Source: Undaria pinnatifida (lineage: Eukaryota; Sar; Phaeophyceae; Laminariales; Alariaceae). Taken from it: a stretch of DNA of 64,000 nt. Shown here piece by piece: positions 47,601 through 58,800 of the stretch (positions within the stretch are counted from its first letter, which is position 1; each line of letters begins with the position of its first letter). The position numbers and the translations under genes are program-made. The stretch is from assembly GCA_012845835.1 (NCBI GenBank), contig JABAKD010000013.1, positions 14,004,348-14,068,347 of the forward strand. Reading direction: 5' to 3'. The notes under the pieces were generated by a model. The model saw only the letters and a list, made by a program, of their open reading frames with translations. It ran no database searches and had not been told where the DNA came from.

Positions 47601-50349
47601 TATCGGCCCTAATAATGTGCAGAACAAAAAGTCCATACGAGAGCATGCACTCGGGGCGACTCGAACTCACAAAAGAACTGGCCTACAACAACAGCAGTAT
47701 CTAACCCGAACCAACCCTAACCCAGCTAGTCTAGTCTAGACTACATAATAATTAATATAAAAAAACTGAAATACACTCCAGCTGTGAGATCGAAGATTTT
47801 GCCGAAACTCATCTTTGCAAGCTGTGTGTGATACTCCGATCGCGCATGTTACGGGTTTTGTGTGTCCTCATTAGACTAAGGATATAGGTCGGCGACTCCC
47901 CTTGCAACTACAGTGTAGCTATCAGGATCAACAGGGTGATGTTAGTCAGTCTATGCGCGGAAACTATTATTAATATAAAACCCGTTTCTGAGGGGAACAA
48001 AATCTGACAGCTGTGGAAGGAAATGCATCAGCTTATCAAGCGAATCCCGTATATGTGTAGTCTATATATACCAGGCGCAAGGATTACCCCATACGCCGCG
48101 AATACTGCTACACAGCAGAAGTAGAACGACTGCTGGTCCTGTGCGCTTTGAAGAGTGTATGGTACGTACGTACGTATTAATTGCTTGCGGAGCTGTTTAG
48201 TCTATTGGTCTGTTTCGGTTTACTAAATCGTCTGTACGGTCCCTGCTCTTGCGTGCTGCAGGCAGGAGTGCGTGTTGTAGGGAGGGGTATTTATGCATAC
48301 TATTTCAACGTTTGTTTCTTCGTTCGTTGGATGACATGGTTCGATTCTACCCTTACAACCTGATGATGCACACACGACTTGATTGTTTAATTAATTCCAT
48401 GGCAGCGGTGGTCCAGCAACAGCACAGAGGGGCGTACGTACATAAGCAGAGGCGTACGTACATTAGTGAGGTATTCGTCGTGAATTCATACCCCCCCCCG
48501 GGTTCGGATAGCAGTAGTGGAAAGCCCGAAGAAACTGGTGACATGTAATTACCAGAATCTATATACCAGGTATGTATATGTAGACTACACGTCCGATGGG
48601 AGCCGACGGGGATATGAAATGCTGGACCCTATTGTGCGCGGCATTAACGAGGGCATGTATGTGCACACACACGCGGGGTAGACGAGAGATATTTTATGAG
48701 GACGTATACCAAGTTACTGACACGAATTCAGCTGGAAGCACGCACGGCTGTTGTTGCATGTAGCACGTACTACTACTTACTCTGCTGGGTGTACCACGAC
48801 TGCTTTTTTTGTTGTAAAAGTCCAAGACAATCAAGTACCACGAGCGGTAGTGTGCACCGAACGACGAAAAACACACGACATAAAAAGGCGACAAAACATC
48901 CGAGAACTGATGCCGAAATAGATACCAGGAGAGTGAGACATAAAGCGTCGTGAATGCCTCAACAGGCAGCAAACACCAAATACCCCCCCGTTTCGTACCG
49001 GCGGTCGGAGGAGCTGGATGCGCGCGCCCCGGGGGTCCTCTTGCATGCGCTGATGAGGGTCTCGGACACCCCGAATAGCTTGCGGAAGGCTAGGTTGCAG
49101 ACAGGACTGTTCGCGGCCATCATGCTACCTTTGCTTAGCTTCGCCAAGGGGACGTGCTCGATAACGAAATTCTTCCGATCCGCTTCTCGCACCAACTCGC
49201 CAAACCTTGCTTGTTCTTTTCTTAGCAGCGTCGCGTTGTACAACAGAGCGCCATCTTCGTCATCGTCGCCCGAAGAACAGAAAAGCGAGACACAGTTGAT
49301 GCCGCGGCAGCACCGCCCTTCCTTGGTGCGCTTTGTCTTTTTTTGTTTTTCCGGCTTCCCTCCACAAAACCTCCTCCTCCTCCTCTTCTTGCTCATCATC
49401 ATCCACGCCCCCCTCCATCCTCACTCCAGTCGCCTCTAGTTCCTTCAGCACCTTCTCTGCGGGTAGCGGGGCGGGCCAATCGCGCTTTGAGCGCTTGAGG
49501 GGGCCAGGAACACTACTACCACTACTACTGCTACCGCTGCTGCTGCTGCTGTTGTTGTTGTTGTTGTTGTTGCTGCTGTCATCCCCCTTGAAAAGCGAAG
49601 ACCTACGCCTCTTCTTCCTCCTCTCCCCCTGTTCCTGCCTCCGCTGCTGTTCGTTTGCTTCTTTCACGGGTGTGGGTGGGCCGAAATACGATTTGCCAGC
49701 CTCCGTGATGGTCATGCTCTCGCCCTCCTTGTCTCCTTGTGTTTGTTTGCTGTTGGTATATATATGCTGTTGTTGATGATGCTTGTGCTGCGCTGCTTGC
49801 GGTGGTGTGCATAATAATAGGTTTGTCGTAACACAATATTGATTGGTAGTCTCGACGCCTCTATCTGGGCGAGTTTCGAATAAAAAACGCACCGGTTCAG
49901 GTTGTAGTCCTTCCGGCGGAGAAGAAGGCGGAGATAGGGTCGCGAATGTTTCGGGCGGTTGAAGAACTAGGTTGAAACATTCTGGAATTACAACCGAACC
50001 GAAACAAGAAACACACGTCTTGAGCGCAGTGATAAATATTTGGTCGTGGTATAGCATCCGTAAAATTTCTGGAAAATTCCCCGGTTTGTTCTCAGAGACG
50101 TCCTCACGGTATGTATTTGCGCGAGTCTTTTCAAGCGTTGAGTTTGTTTTTGATTCGAACCAGTTTGGTACCCGAGTTACAGAGGACTAAACTAACGTAC
50201 GAGGAGATTACCGAATCCAACAACAGTTCAGAATACGCGCTATTCTTCTCGCTGACGTTATTAGAACGGCGGGACTGACGGACCGGCTTGATTATACGCC
50301 ACAATCCGGTTCGAGCGATGTGCGCGGGACGTCCCTTTGGTCGGGGCAT
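40637..50349 (-). CDS. DUF7869-type transposase/integrase-like protein, about 11 exons
   Basis: The minus-strand exon chain, bounded by GT..AG where marked exact, is: 50349-50212 (starts ATG, encodes MPRPKGRP, an AT-hook-like motif), 49981 to about 49380, about 49360-48999, 47493-47374 (exact), 46704-46435 (exact), 45134-44968 (exact), about 44790-44693, 43813-43576 (exact), about 42560-42148, a possible exon near 42100-42000, and 41609-40637. Family features are CxxC-like cysteines with VCNLAFRKLFGVSETL, FMLCQTCTLLKEKL, ELVYLQVDAANQS, MDNTVSENKNNYIMGF and MVGHTHIQIDQIFS. The last two are the D-N and GHTH..D boxes of DUF7869 proteins, often named integrase-like. The N-terminal part is Ser/Asn- and acid-rich. 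Weak points: the 50212/49981 junction does not keep frame, so translation may start at ATG 49715, and a frame change lies near 49370. Confidence 0.75.
42733..42991. mobile_element. MITE, 259 bp, in an intron of the DUF7869-type gene
   Basis: The left end AGGCTACGGTAGGGGGG faces CCCCCCTACCGTAGCCT at the right end. Inner sequence is also partly inverted: CACTCGCACGAGT at about 42780 and the near-perfect 24-bp palindrome at 42920-42943. No coding capacity; target duplication unclear. Relatives are at 8338-8693 and, as an assembly copy, at about 63193-63452. Confidence 0.8.
43576..43813 (-). CDS. DUF7869 core exon (part of the gene at 40637-50349)
   Basis: The acceptor TTCAG|GTAGCAACC and donor CTCCTG|GTGAGTCG bound a 238-bp exon. 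It encodes IQFTELWHKFQNNR, then DVVIQMDNTVSENKNNYIMG, then RSVTLCFMMVGHTHIQIDQI. In RNase H-fold transposases such spaced D, N and H/D residues are often catalytic; that role is inferred here. The preceding exon (ending MTPQILGTG) joins it directly, as in relatives of this family. Confidence 0.85.
44130..44158. repeat. G run in an intron
   Basis: About 22 consecutive G, then GAGGGGG. Confidence 0.9.
47755..48060. repeat. Foldback-arm fragment in an intron of the DUF7869-type gene
   Basis: Matches 8755-9025 in order and orientation (ATACACTCCAGCTGTGAGATC, TTTGCAAGCTGTGTGTGATA, TAGCTATCAGGATCAACAGG, AATCTGACAGCTGT). It carries only the innermost part of an arm. Confidence 0.85.
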
Positions 50350-50435
50350 TTTTTTCGCTCTTCCTGTCGAGCACAAAACTTGATGTAGAAAGATACTAGC
50401 AACAAGCACCCGTGCCTCTCGTGCGTCTTATAATA
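50350..50435. promoter_or_regulatory. Candidate shared divergent promoter
   Basis: Only about 86 bp separate the first ATG of the minus-strand gene (50349) from the first in-phase ATG of the plus-strand gene (50436). If transcription starts between them, one short region drives both genes. No TATA box was identified, and the upstream ends of both genes are predictions. Confidence 0.35.
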
Positions 50436-52352
50436 ATGCTCCACCTACATAAGTCAGACGCTTCTCGCCCTTGTCGACCTTCTCTCCCGCTGGTTGCCTC
50501 GTTCCGTCTGGTCGCTTCTTCTGTGCACCTACAAGTAAGTACTTGCGCTGGTGGTGTCCCCTCTGGGTCGTTGGTGCTGTGGTGCTTGCTGCTGCTGCTG
50601 GTGGTGTTTGCTGCTTTTTGTTGGTTGTACTTGGCTTGAGTTGCTGGTTGTTGCCCCGCCTCCACGCACGAGGGTACACTGGTAAAATAATAACACGACA
50701 ATGTTCGCGCTGGGTCGCTGTGTGGTAAATTGGTGAGTGGTCCTCGTCCTTGTCCTCGTCCTCCTCCTCCTCCCACGTCCTCTCGTCGGTGCAGATTCTG
50801 GAACGTGTACACAACCTAACCGTACCTACTACTTACTCCAGGCCTTCATGTCCGCCAGTAACAGCACCACGAGGGCTCGGCGTAGCAAGGCCAAGGACAA
50901 TGCCGCTGGCGCGGTTGACGTAGCGGGGGTACTATCCAGTCGTCAGTTGCAGGCGTGGCCCATCCCCTTGAAGAATATCAGGTTCACCGAACACTGTCGC
51001 CAACTTAATGAGAGGACCGTGCGGTCAATTACGAATTCCATACGCGAGGTCGGATGGATGCCAACAGCACTGCCTCAGGTTACTGTCCCCGATCTCCCGG
51101 ACGGCGAAGATATGACCAGCGACCTAGCCGCAACGCTGGTGGTCTTCGTATTGGACGGAAATCACCGCCTGAAAGCGGCCAAGACCTTTTACGACGACCC
51201 GGAGAAGACAATAACTTGTCAATGCTACCGAGACATCAGCAACACCTTCACGAAGAAGATCCTCGCGGATGGTGAGAAACACCAACCAACTCGTGTCCTA
51301 GCTCGTGCGTCGTAATATAATAATAGAAAGATGTGATGTCAATGATAATAATTTTTCTGGTACTACTACTATTAATACAATAACTAACTGCAGTAGTATA
51401 CTGCTGGTACCTCGTAGTAATAGTTTTGAGTACTCGTCCATGATACGTACGTAGCTACCCTGCCGTGCACGTCATATAATCACTGTGTGTGCTGTACATG
51501 TAGTAGTCTAGACTAGACTATGTTTACTACAACAGGGAGGTTTTCTGAATCAACCACAACATATAATTTATATATCATGTACTATTACTGCTGAACAGTA
51601 GCTATGTACCGAAGTAAGCAGTAGTACAGCAGTAGTATCTCGATCTCCCAGTAGCATTCGTTGACAAGTGACCGGGTCTGGACCACTTACAGTCGCTATG
51701 GTTTCCATCGCGTTGTGATTTGCGTTGTGGTCGTTGTGATGTGGGTTGTGATGACAACGCGACGGAAACCAGCGACTACGACTGAAAGCGGCCCAGACCA
51801 TTACAAAAAAAAAGGGGGACCCGAAGAAGACAATCACTCGCCGAAAAATACTATTAATACTACTAATACTAGGAGATCGAGATACCGCTGTACTGCTTCC
51901 TGCTTAGCAGCTAGCTGTAGATAACTGCTGCTGCTGTATATACATACGTACGTGGTTTACCTCGATCCCCCAGTAAGTACGTGTTAGAATTAATTAACAC
52001 AGCAGTTAGTTGATGGTCTTCCCCGGGGTCCAGAACATAAATATATATTCGATCCATGTACAACAACAAATTATGAAGATTTAACACGTTATTTACTACA
52101 CTTAAACACTGGGTTGCATACTGCATCTAACATCAAACCTTCTAGAATAGTGAGCATTACCAGGCAGATGATACGCACATGTTGAAATGTCCCGCCCCCC
52201 CCTCCCCTTCCCCTCCCCCCGAATCCCCCCCCCCCCTTTCCGCCTACTTTGTCCAAACGCCCCACTCACAATCGAAATCGGCTAGAGTTTTAAACACATA
52301 TAAGCAGTTGATATCACCTCATAATTTTTCGAGAGCCATCCATGCCGCTTCT

Positions 52353-52391
<39 letters not shown>

Positions 52392-52843
52392 CCCCGAACG
52401 CCCCTTCTTCCCCACCACACGCACCATCGCCTAGACCTAGCACCACACGTATTACAACCCCCCACCTAAAACCCTTCCTTTCCTCCCCCCACGACCTCCT
52501 CACCCGCCCCCACCCCAACCCACCCCCACCCCCTCGAACACTCCCCGCCCTCTCTCTACTCACTGATTGTACGACTTACCCCAGGATATACATGATAAAC
52601 TGATGCATTCTTTCCAAAACCGTCACATGTATCCCCTTAAAATAATGTATAGTTTCCACGCACAGATTGAGCTGCCCCACACGCCCCACCCCTGCCCCAA
52701 CACCCCCCCTATGATAAACTGGTGCAATTTTTTTTTCTTCTCTTTTTTTTCTTTTCCAAACCCGTCAGGTATATCCCCTTACAAGGACTTATAGCGTCCA
52801 CGCACAAATTGCCCGCCCGTCCGCCCCCCCCCCCCCCCCCGCC

Positions 52844-52876
<33 letters not shown>

Positions 52877-55800
52877 AAACCCGCTCGCTTTCGATCAAAA
52901 CCCAGGCCCCCACGTCCTTCAAAACTCCGCCCCACCCCCCTCACCGGTATTCGACTTACAAGATTCACTTGATAAAAGGATACATTTCCCTTCACAGCTG
53001 TCAGATTTTGTCCCCCTCAGAAACGGGTTTTATAGTTTCCGCGCACAGACTGACTATCATCACTCTGTTGAACCTGATAGCTACACTGCTGTAGTTGTAA
53101 GGGGAGTCGCCGACCTATATCCTTAATGAGGACACACAACTCGTAATACGCTCGATCGGAGTATCACACACAGCTTGCAAAGATGAGTTTCGACGAAATC
53201 TTCGATCTCACACCTGGAGTGAAATTATAATTTTTTATAATATATTTAGACGATATACGTATAATATACTCTGGAGTATGTGTGTTTTGTCTAGGTCGGT
53301 CTTGGACGGAAAAGACCGACTGAAAGCGGCGCAAACTTCCTAAGAGGACTCCGGGAAGACCATCATCTATCTGCCAATCAATGCCACCGGGAATTCGAGA
53401 ACAAATCACGAAGATGCACGATGATGATGGTGACAGAAAACCAACCAACTCGTACGTCGCATGGAAAGTGGTGAATCATGCGACTGATAATAATTTCCCT
53501 GGGTACAACTCGAGTCAACAATACGTAGCTACTACCTTATTACAGTACAGCACGTAAAAAGAACAGGTCATAACCACTAACCACACTGCTTGCTGTATGC
53601 CGGGTACGGCATCGTAGATATATATATATAGAGAGAGACTACAGCAGCAGCAGCAGTAGTAAGCGGTTTCTTGTACCAGGTATGTTATATTTTCACGCAC
53701 CATCATGTCATTTTACCAACCAAAGTGTAGTATTATGTACGCTACGTGGTAGTCTGGAGGGTGTATGATTTGCGCCCCTTCTTGATCATTTGTCCATATA
53801 TCTTCTGAGTCCTCGTCAAGCATCAGCCATCGGGGCCGTTGTTATCTTCGTTTTCTTTCTGGGTCGCCTTGGACGATCGGCCCGATGTTAAGGAATTGTT
53901 CCGGAATCTCCGGGAAGCTCTTGGCAGTGATGCAGTGATGCATATTTTCCTGTTATTGTTGTGTTTCTTTCCCGCCATTTGACCCCAGTGACGTTATTAG
54001 GGGCACTCCGACCGATACTTCGCACCATGTGTTAGGGTTAGTGTAGGGTAGTCTCATGGTTGAGAAAAACACCATATAATGTAAGACACCCCTCTTGAGT
54101 AACCTCTACGTATGCACGGCGTTTCTCTCCGGGGCAGACTTCTCTACTATTAATACTTCATACAGTAGTACCGTGTGCCACGTACTATTAATAATAGCAC
54201 AATCCGACCGTCAGCTTCGCGCCAGGCTCAAGTCTTGTTTTGACAACGGAAACACTCTTATACATCACCATCAACCTGTGTCGTGTTATATTATTATTGC
54301 GTAATTTTGATGGTGACATACTGCACCGACACCCGCTTTCATGATTCTAACCAACCCCTTAGTCTCGTCGTGCCGCAGCCTGCAACGGTGTGCAGGAGGT
54401 GTTTTCGAAGCGCACAACGTACGACAGCGTTTTCTTTTACTCGACCATGGCACAGGAGGTTATGAAAAGAGGGCCACAACCTCCCGTGGCCGCAGGAACG
54501 AGGTTAAATCCTCCGACTTAAAAGCCTGCTGGGACGAGGTGTGTGTCTATGTACGTGTTGTTGTCTGCCCGCTTCACTACTACACGCCGGGCGCAAGCTA
54601 ATTTTTTGTGCATGCAGATGTTTCGGTCTGTGTTGTCACAGTTGTCCGTGTGCCGCATTTTGCTGGAATGCATGCTAGTGGTGTGAAGTTACCCACGCCA
54701 GAGTGATGAAAGCGGCGGTCAATGGTATCAGTTAAGACCTGCGCGCTTTTCAATATACTCTGAGGTTCGTTGCTTGAGACTGTAAACGTGGGGAAAGCGG
54801 GCATTTCATTAATACAAGACTCGGCCCCCGTGTTCGTTGTGACCTAAACTACTAACTGAAGGCATGTATCTAGCGCAGGGAATAAGCTATTTTCGTATAT
54901 TTGAACCAAGATACGATTCCAACCCATTTGTACGTTGTACTTGAGTCATCCCACGGTAGGGGCGCAGCGTCAATCCCTGAGTTCCTCACACAAGCTCAAT
55001 ATCTCACTCCAAGAATGATTTCGCAGTAATTCGTTTGCACAACCCGACCCAGCTTGTATGCGTTAGTAGTCCTAAACCACAATATGCAGTACTGATGAAA
55101 TTACTTCATTAACCGGCTGTTCCTCACTCGAGGAGCTCAATCAGACAAGGATTTTGGACAAAAAAGGGCAACCCCCACCGTGGGACATGCGTTGCACGTA
55201 TATATGTGTTACGGAACTTTATTTACTACACCTACCCTTACGGAACACGCCTCCCTTGATAATCATTTCTCTATACCTACTATGCACTTGACCTCATGAC
55301 CTAAAAGCGCCGGTAAGACATTACAAATGTAAGGATTTTTTTTTTGTTTTTGCGTTTCGGTACTCCAGGTACTCGCCAGCACTCATCTAAGTGAGCTTCG
55401 AATACTGCAGCGACGGGGTCATTCAGAATGACATGTATAGCAAGTCATCGATCGAGTAACAACGACATGAAGTGAGTACAACTCTGATTATTTACCGAAT
55501 TAGGCTAACACTGTATGCACGCGGTAATTTCGAATCGTCTGCGTTTATCTTCTGCTGTTTTGCTGTGCCTTCCAGGTAGGAGGACGGGCAACGCCAAGCG
55601 AGACCTCGCTACGTCAGTGGCTTGAAGTTATAAAATCTTTCAGCCATGAGGCTATGCAGACCCTCAAGACAATGACGGAAGACGGCGCGCCGGTTTTGAG
55701 CGCATCACGAAGAACTTCCTGCACAGTTCGGAATTCCGACAGCTGAATGGGCTGCCGCGCCAGCAAGCGCTGGTGCTGGAAATTTACGCCAGGTACAAAA

Positions 55801-58800
55801 CCTGGGGCAAGAAACACACCTGCGCCCGAATAAAGAGTATACTATATAACGTTCCGCAGATGTACATCGTTGGCACACCCTAATTAACGATGGTTTAACT
55901 TGCCCGCCTCCTCCTCTGCTCCCCCTTTTCAGGTTGTGTGCGCAAGAAGCAATACATACGAAATTATAGGCTAACTGGGCATCTACTTTGACGTACGGAG
56001 GTGGTACCACACCGCCGCGGACCCTCCCTGTCTGTCTGTTCGTCCGAAATTGTTTGTACGGCTAGGGTACTTGCTATGCTAAATGGACGATCGCTACTCG
56101 TCCCGCTATTTTCTACAAAACTTGGCAGGTTCCCCAAGAGCGGGGCGAAGATCGATCTGCCGGCGGTATTCAGGCAGGCAAAGGAGGTAGCATCTTGGGT
56201 GGACGGCATTGAGCGCATCGTGCCTAGGGAACAGTGGTCGGCCAAACTGATAGGGTATGTGTTTGTTCCTCGACGCTGCCCTTGTGCTTCATGGTCACTC
56301 CTCGACACTGATTTTGGGCTTGATGCTTGCCTTGTTTCATACCGTCTCATGGCGTTAAGACTGCTGGCCACGGTCAATCTCATGTAAAGAAATAGACGTT
56401 CGTCCGTTCTGAATAATCACTAGTCCGTCATGCGTACTTTACGACTTGCTTCACAAGGAATGGGCAGTGAGTGACGTTCGCCGCCGATAAGAAGTTGCTG
56501 CTGTATCACTCGTTTGCACCCCCCTCCCCTCCCCCCCCGGCGTGTTTTGGCGTGTGTCACGAGCCTTCTCCGCGAAACGCACAACTGACACCGCAATGTC
56601 CTCAACCGTTACCCCGCCGCAACGACAGCAAGGTTAACGAATTCGCGTTTGAGAAAATCGGTCACTACCCCACATACATCAAGCCTCACATGGCGCAGAC
56701 CGCCACTCGGGTAAAGAAGCTGGAGAGCGAGCTTCCGGCCCACGCACCGATACTCGACCCGGAGATCGCCGCCCTCATCCTGGCCGAACCACTTGCGCAG
56801 ATCCGTACAGTGAGTCCGTACTCGTCAGCCATTTGGTCCTTCGAACCCGAATCGTTCCAACATAGTTGCCTGTTTCGTTCCACAAAAACCTGTGTGTAAC
56901 TTACTCAATTTCGATGTTGGCCGCGCGGCATAGTTACAACCATTCGCTACAACTTGTGATATTGTGTTGAGGTCAAACCAAGTAATATTTTTCAAACGTG
57001 TGGTGGACGCACTTGTTTTTGTATACCTCTCTGGTGGGGTGGCCCTGCGTGTGGCAGACGCTTGATGAGGATGCAAATTTGCGGCCATTTCTGGAGGAAT
57101 ACGAGAAGAGGTACGAAGAATCCAAGAACGTCATCAACGCCCTCAAGCTTCAAATCGTACCCCCCACCGGTAATGGCGGAACGAACCCGGAGAAGCGCGG
57201 TAAGGGAACAGACGACGAGAAAAAAGGTGATGACGACATGAACGACGACGACAACGCCTCAAGTCCCCGCATCCGGTGTGCTTTGTGCAACCCACCCCCG
57301 ACTTCGAGGTAACGCCAAAGTAATGTCGTATGTATCATTGCTGTTGCGATCGTCAGAAGCTATTTCGTCATGGCAAAAACATACATGGCCTATTCAACAT
57401 ACCGGCCTCTTCTTTCTGTTGCTATTAGTACCATTGCTATTGATATCGTTTTTTTGTCGAACCCCATCCAACCACCGTACCCAACCCCCTTTTCCAAGAC
57501 ACACATACGGCACCACTTCCGCTGAAAATGGCACAGTCAGAAAAAGAAGACCCGAATAACCAACCAGTGCCTCATCCCGCATTACTTTGTTAACCCGCGT
57601 GTGTATGTGTGTGGACCGGCAGGTACACCTGCGTCCTCTGCAAAGCAATCCATATCGGCGATTGCGCAGGAGCCACCACGGTTGGTGACGATGAACGTGC
57701 TAAGGAGCGTCGGTGCGTCGACTGCGCGAAGACAAAGGGCGTAGGTGCCCAGAAACGACAATTTGGACAGGACGATAACAAGGAAGGTGGGCCGTCCAGC
57801 CCGTCGAAGAAGAGGTCTCCGAAGAAGAGTAGGACGGATACAGCTGGCGCTACGCCCGGGTCTCCCTCAGCACTGCCACGCCTTCCCTCTTCGACCGGGT
57901 CGGAGAGCGGCCTCAAGGTTATGCGAAGGTGAACAAAACGAACAGAACATAAGTCGGAGTGGCGTTTCGTTTACGCCGTGTTGACAACTTGCCCAGGTAG
58001 ATTCTCCATGAAACGCATAGGGGGAATACTGCATTTCAGTAGCAGCAGGATTTTCTTGATCTTTTTTGACGTCGAGGCTGCTATACGGCGCAGCTTACTC
58101 AGAATGAAGAGTTTTTCGTGGTTCCACATGATAATAATACTACTACTGGTTGTTTTCTATGGAGTGAGAATTCAGACTTACGTCTGAGCACCGCCGCGCT
58201 ATGGCTGATAACAACTGGTTAATTGCGTAGGGATGGTATTCATGTAAATGTATGGAGACGCTCGCCCCATACCTCTGTTGGTTTGAGCAGGGAGGAGAAC
58301 ACGTGCCTGCACCAGGTGCCTTTGAGTGCAAACTTCCCAGACCAACTCTCTGAGATCAAGCTCAAGCAGCTTGCAATGTTGGTGTTCGTCTCCCTCAACC
58401 GCCCGAACCACGCGCATCTTCTGCACGACGCCACTACCCCCGCGGACTTCCTCAAGAGGCTCTTGTACCTCATCTGCACGGAGATGCTGCACCCCAACGG
58501 CACCGTGATCGTGGCTTTGCCCGTCCCATACCACAAGCACGCAAGCCGCATAGCCGGTGAGCTTTCAACTATTAACTGTCGATAATGTTGCATGTGTGTG
58601 CTGTCGATATCAGTACCCGATCGTTGTTGTGTTCGCCAAACAGAGTGGCAGCGGGAGTACCGCATATTGTAGTTTGGAGACGATAGCATGTGTTACTGCG
58701 GCCAGAAAATAACGCCAAAAAAGTGTGCGATAACAGTTGTCTCGTCTCGGCGCGCGTTGTTCATGTCCTCGGGGTATTTCATTGCAGAAAATCTACAGCA

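Noticed and set aside
54396-54510. Alternative frame EVFSKRTTYDSVFFYST in the third exon of the ParB gene
   Set aside because: It looks protein-like but is out of phase with both neighbouring exons; the phase-consistent frame (GGVFEAHNVRQRFLLL) was chosen.
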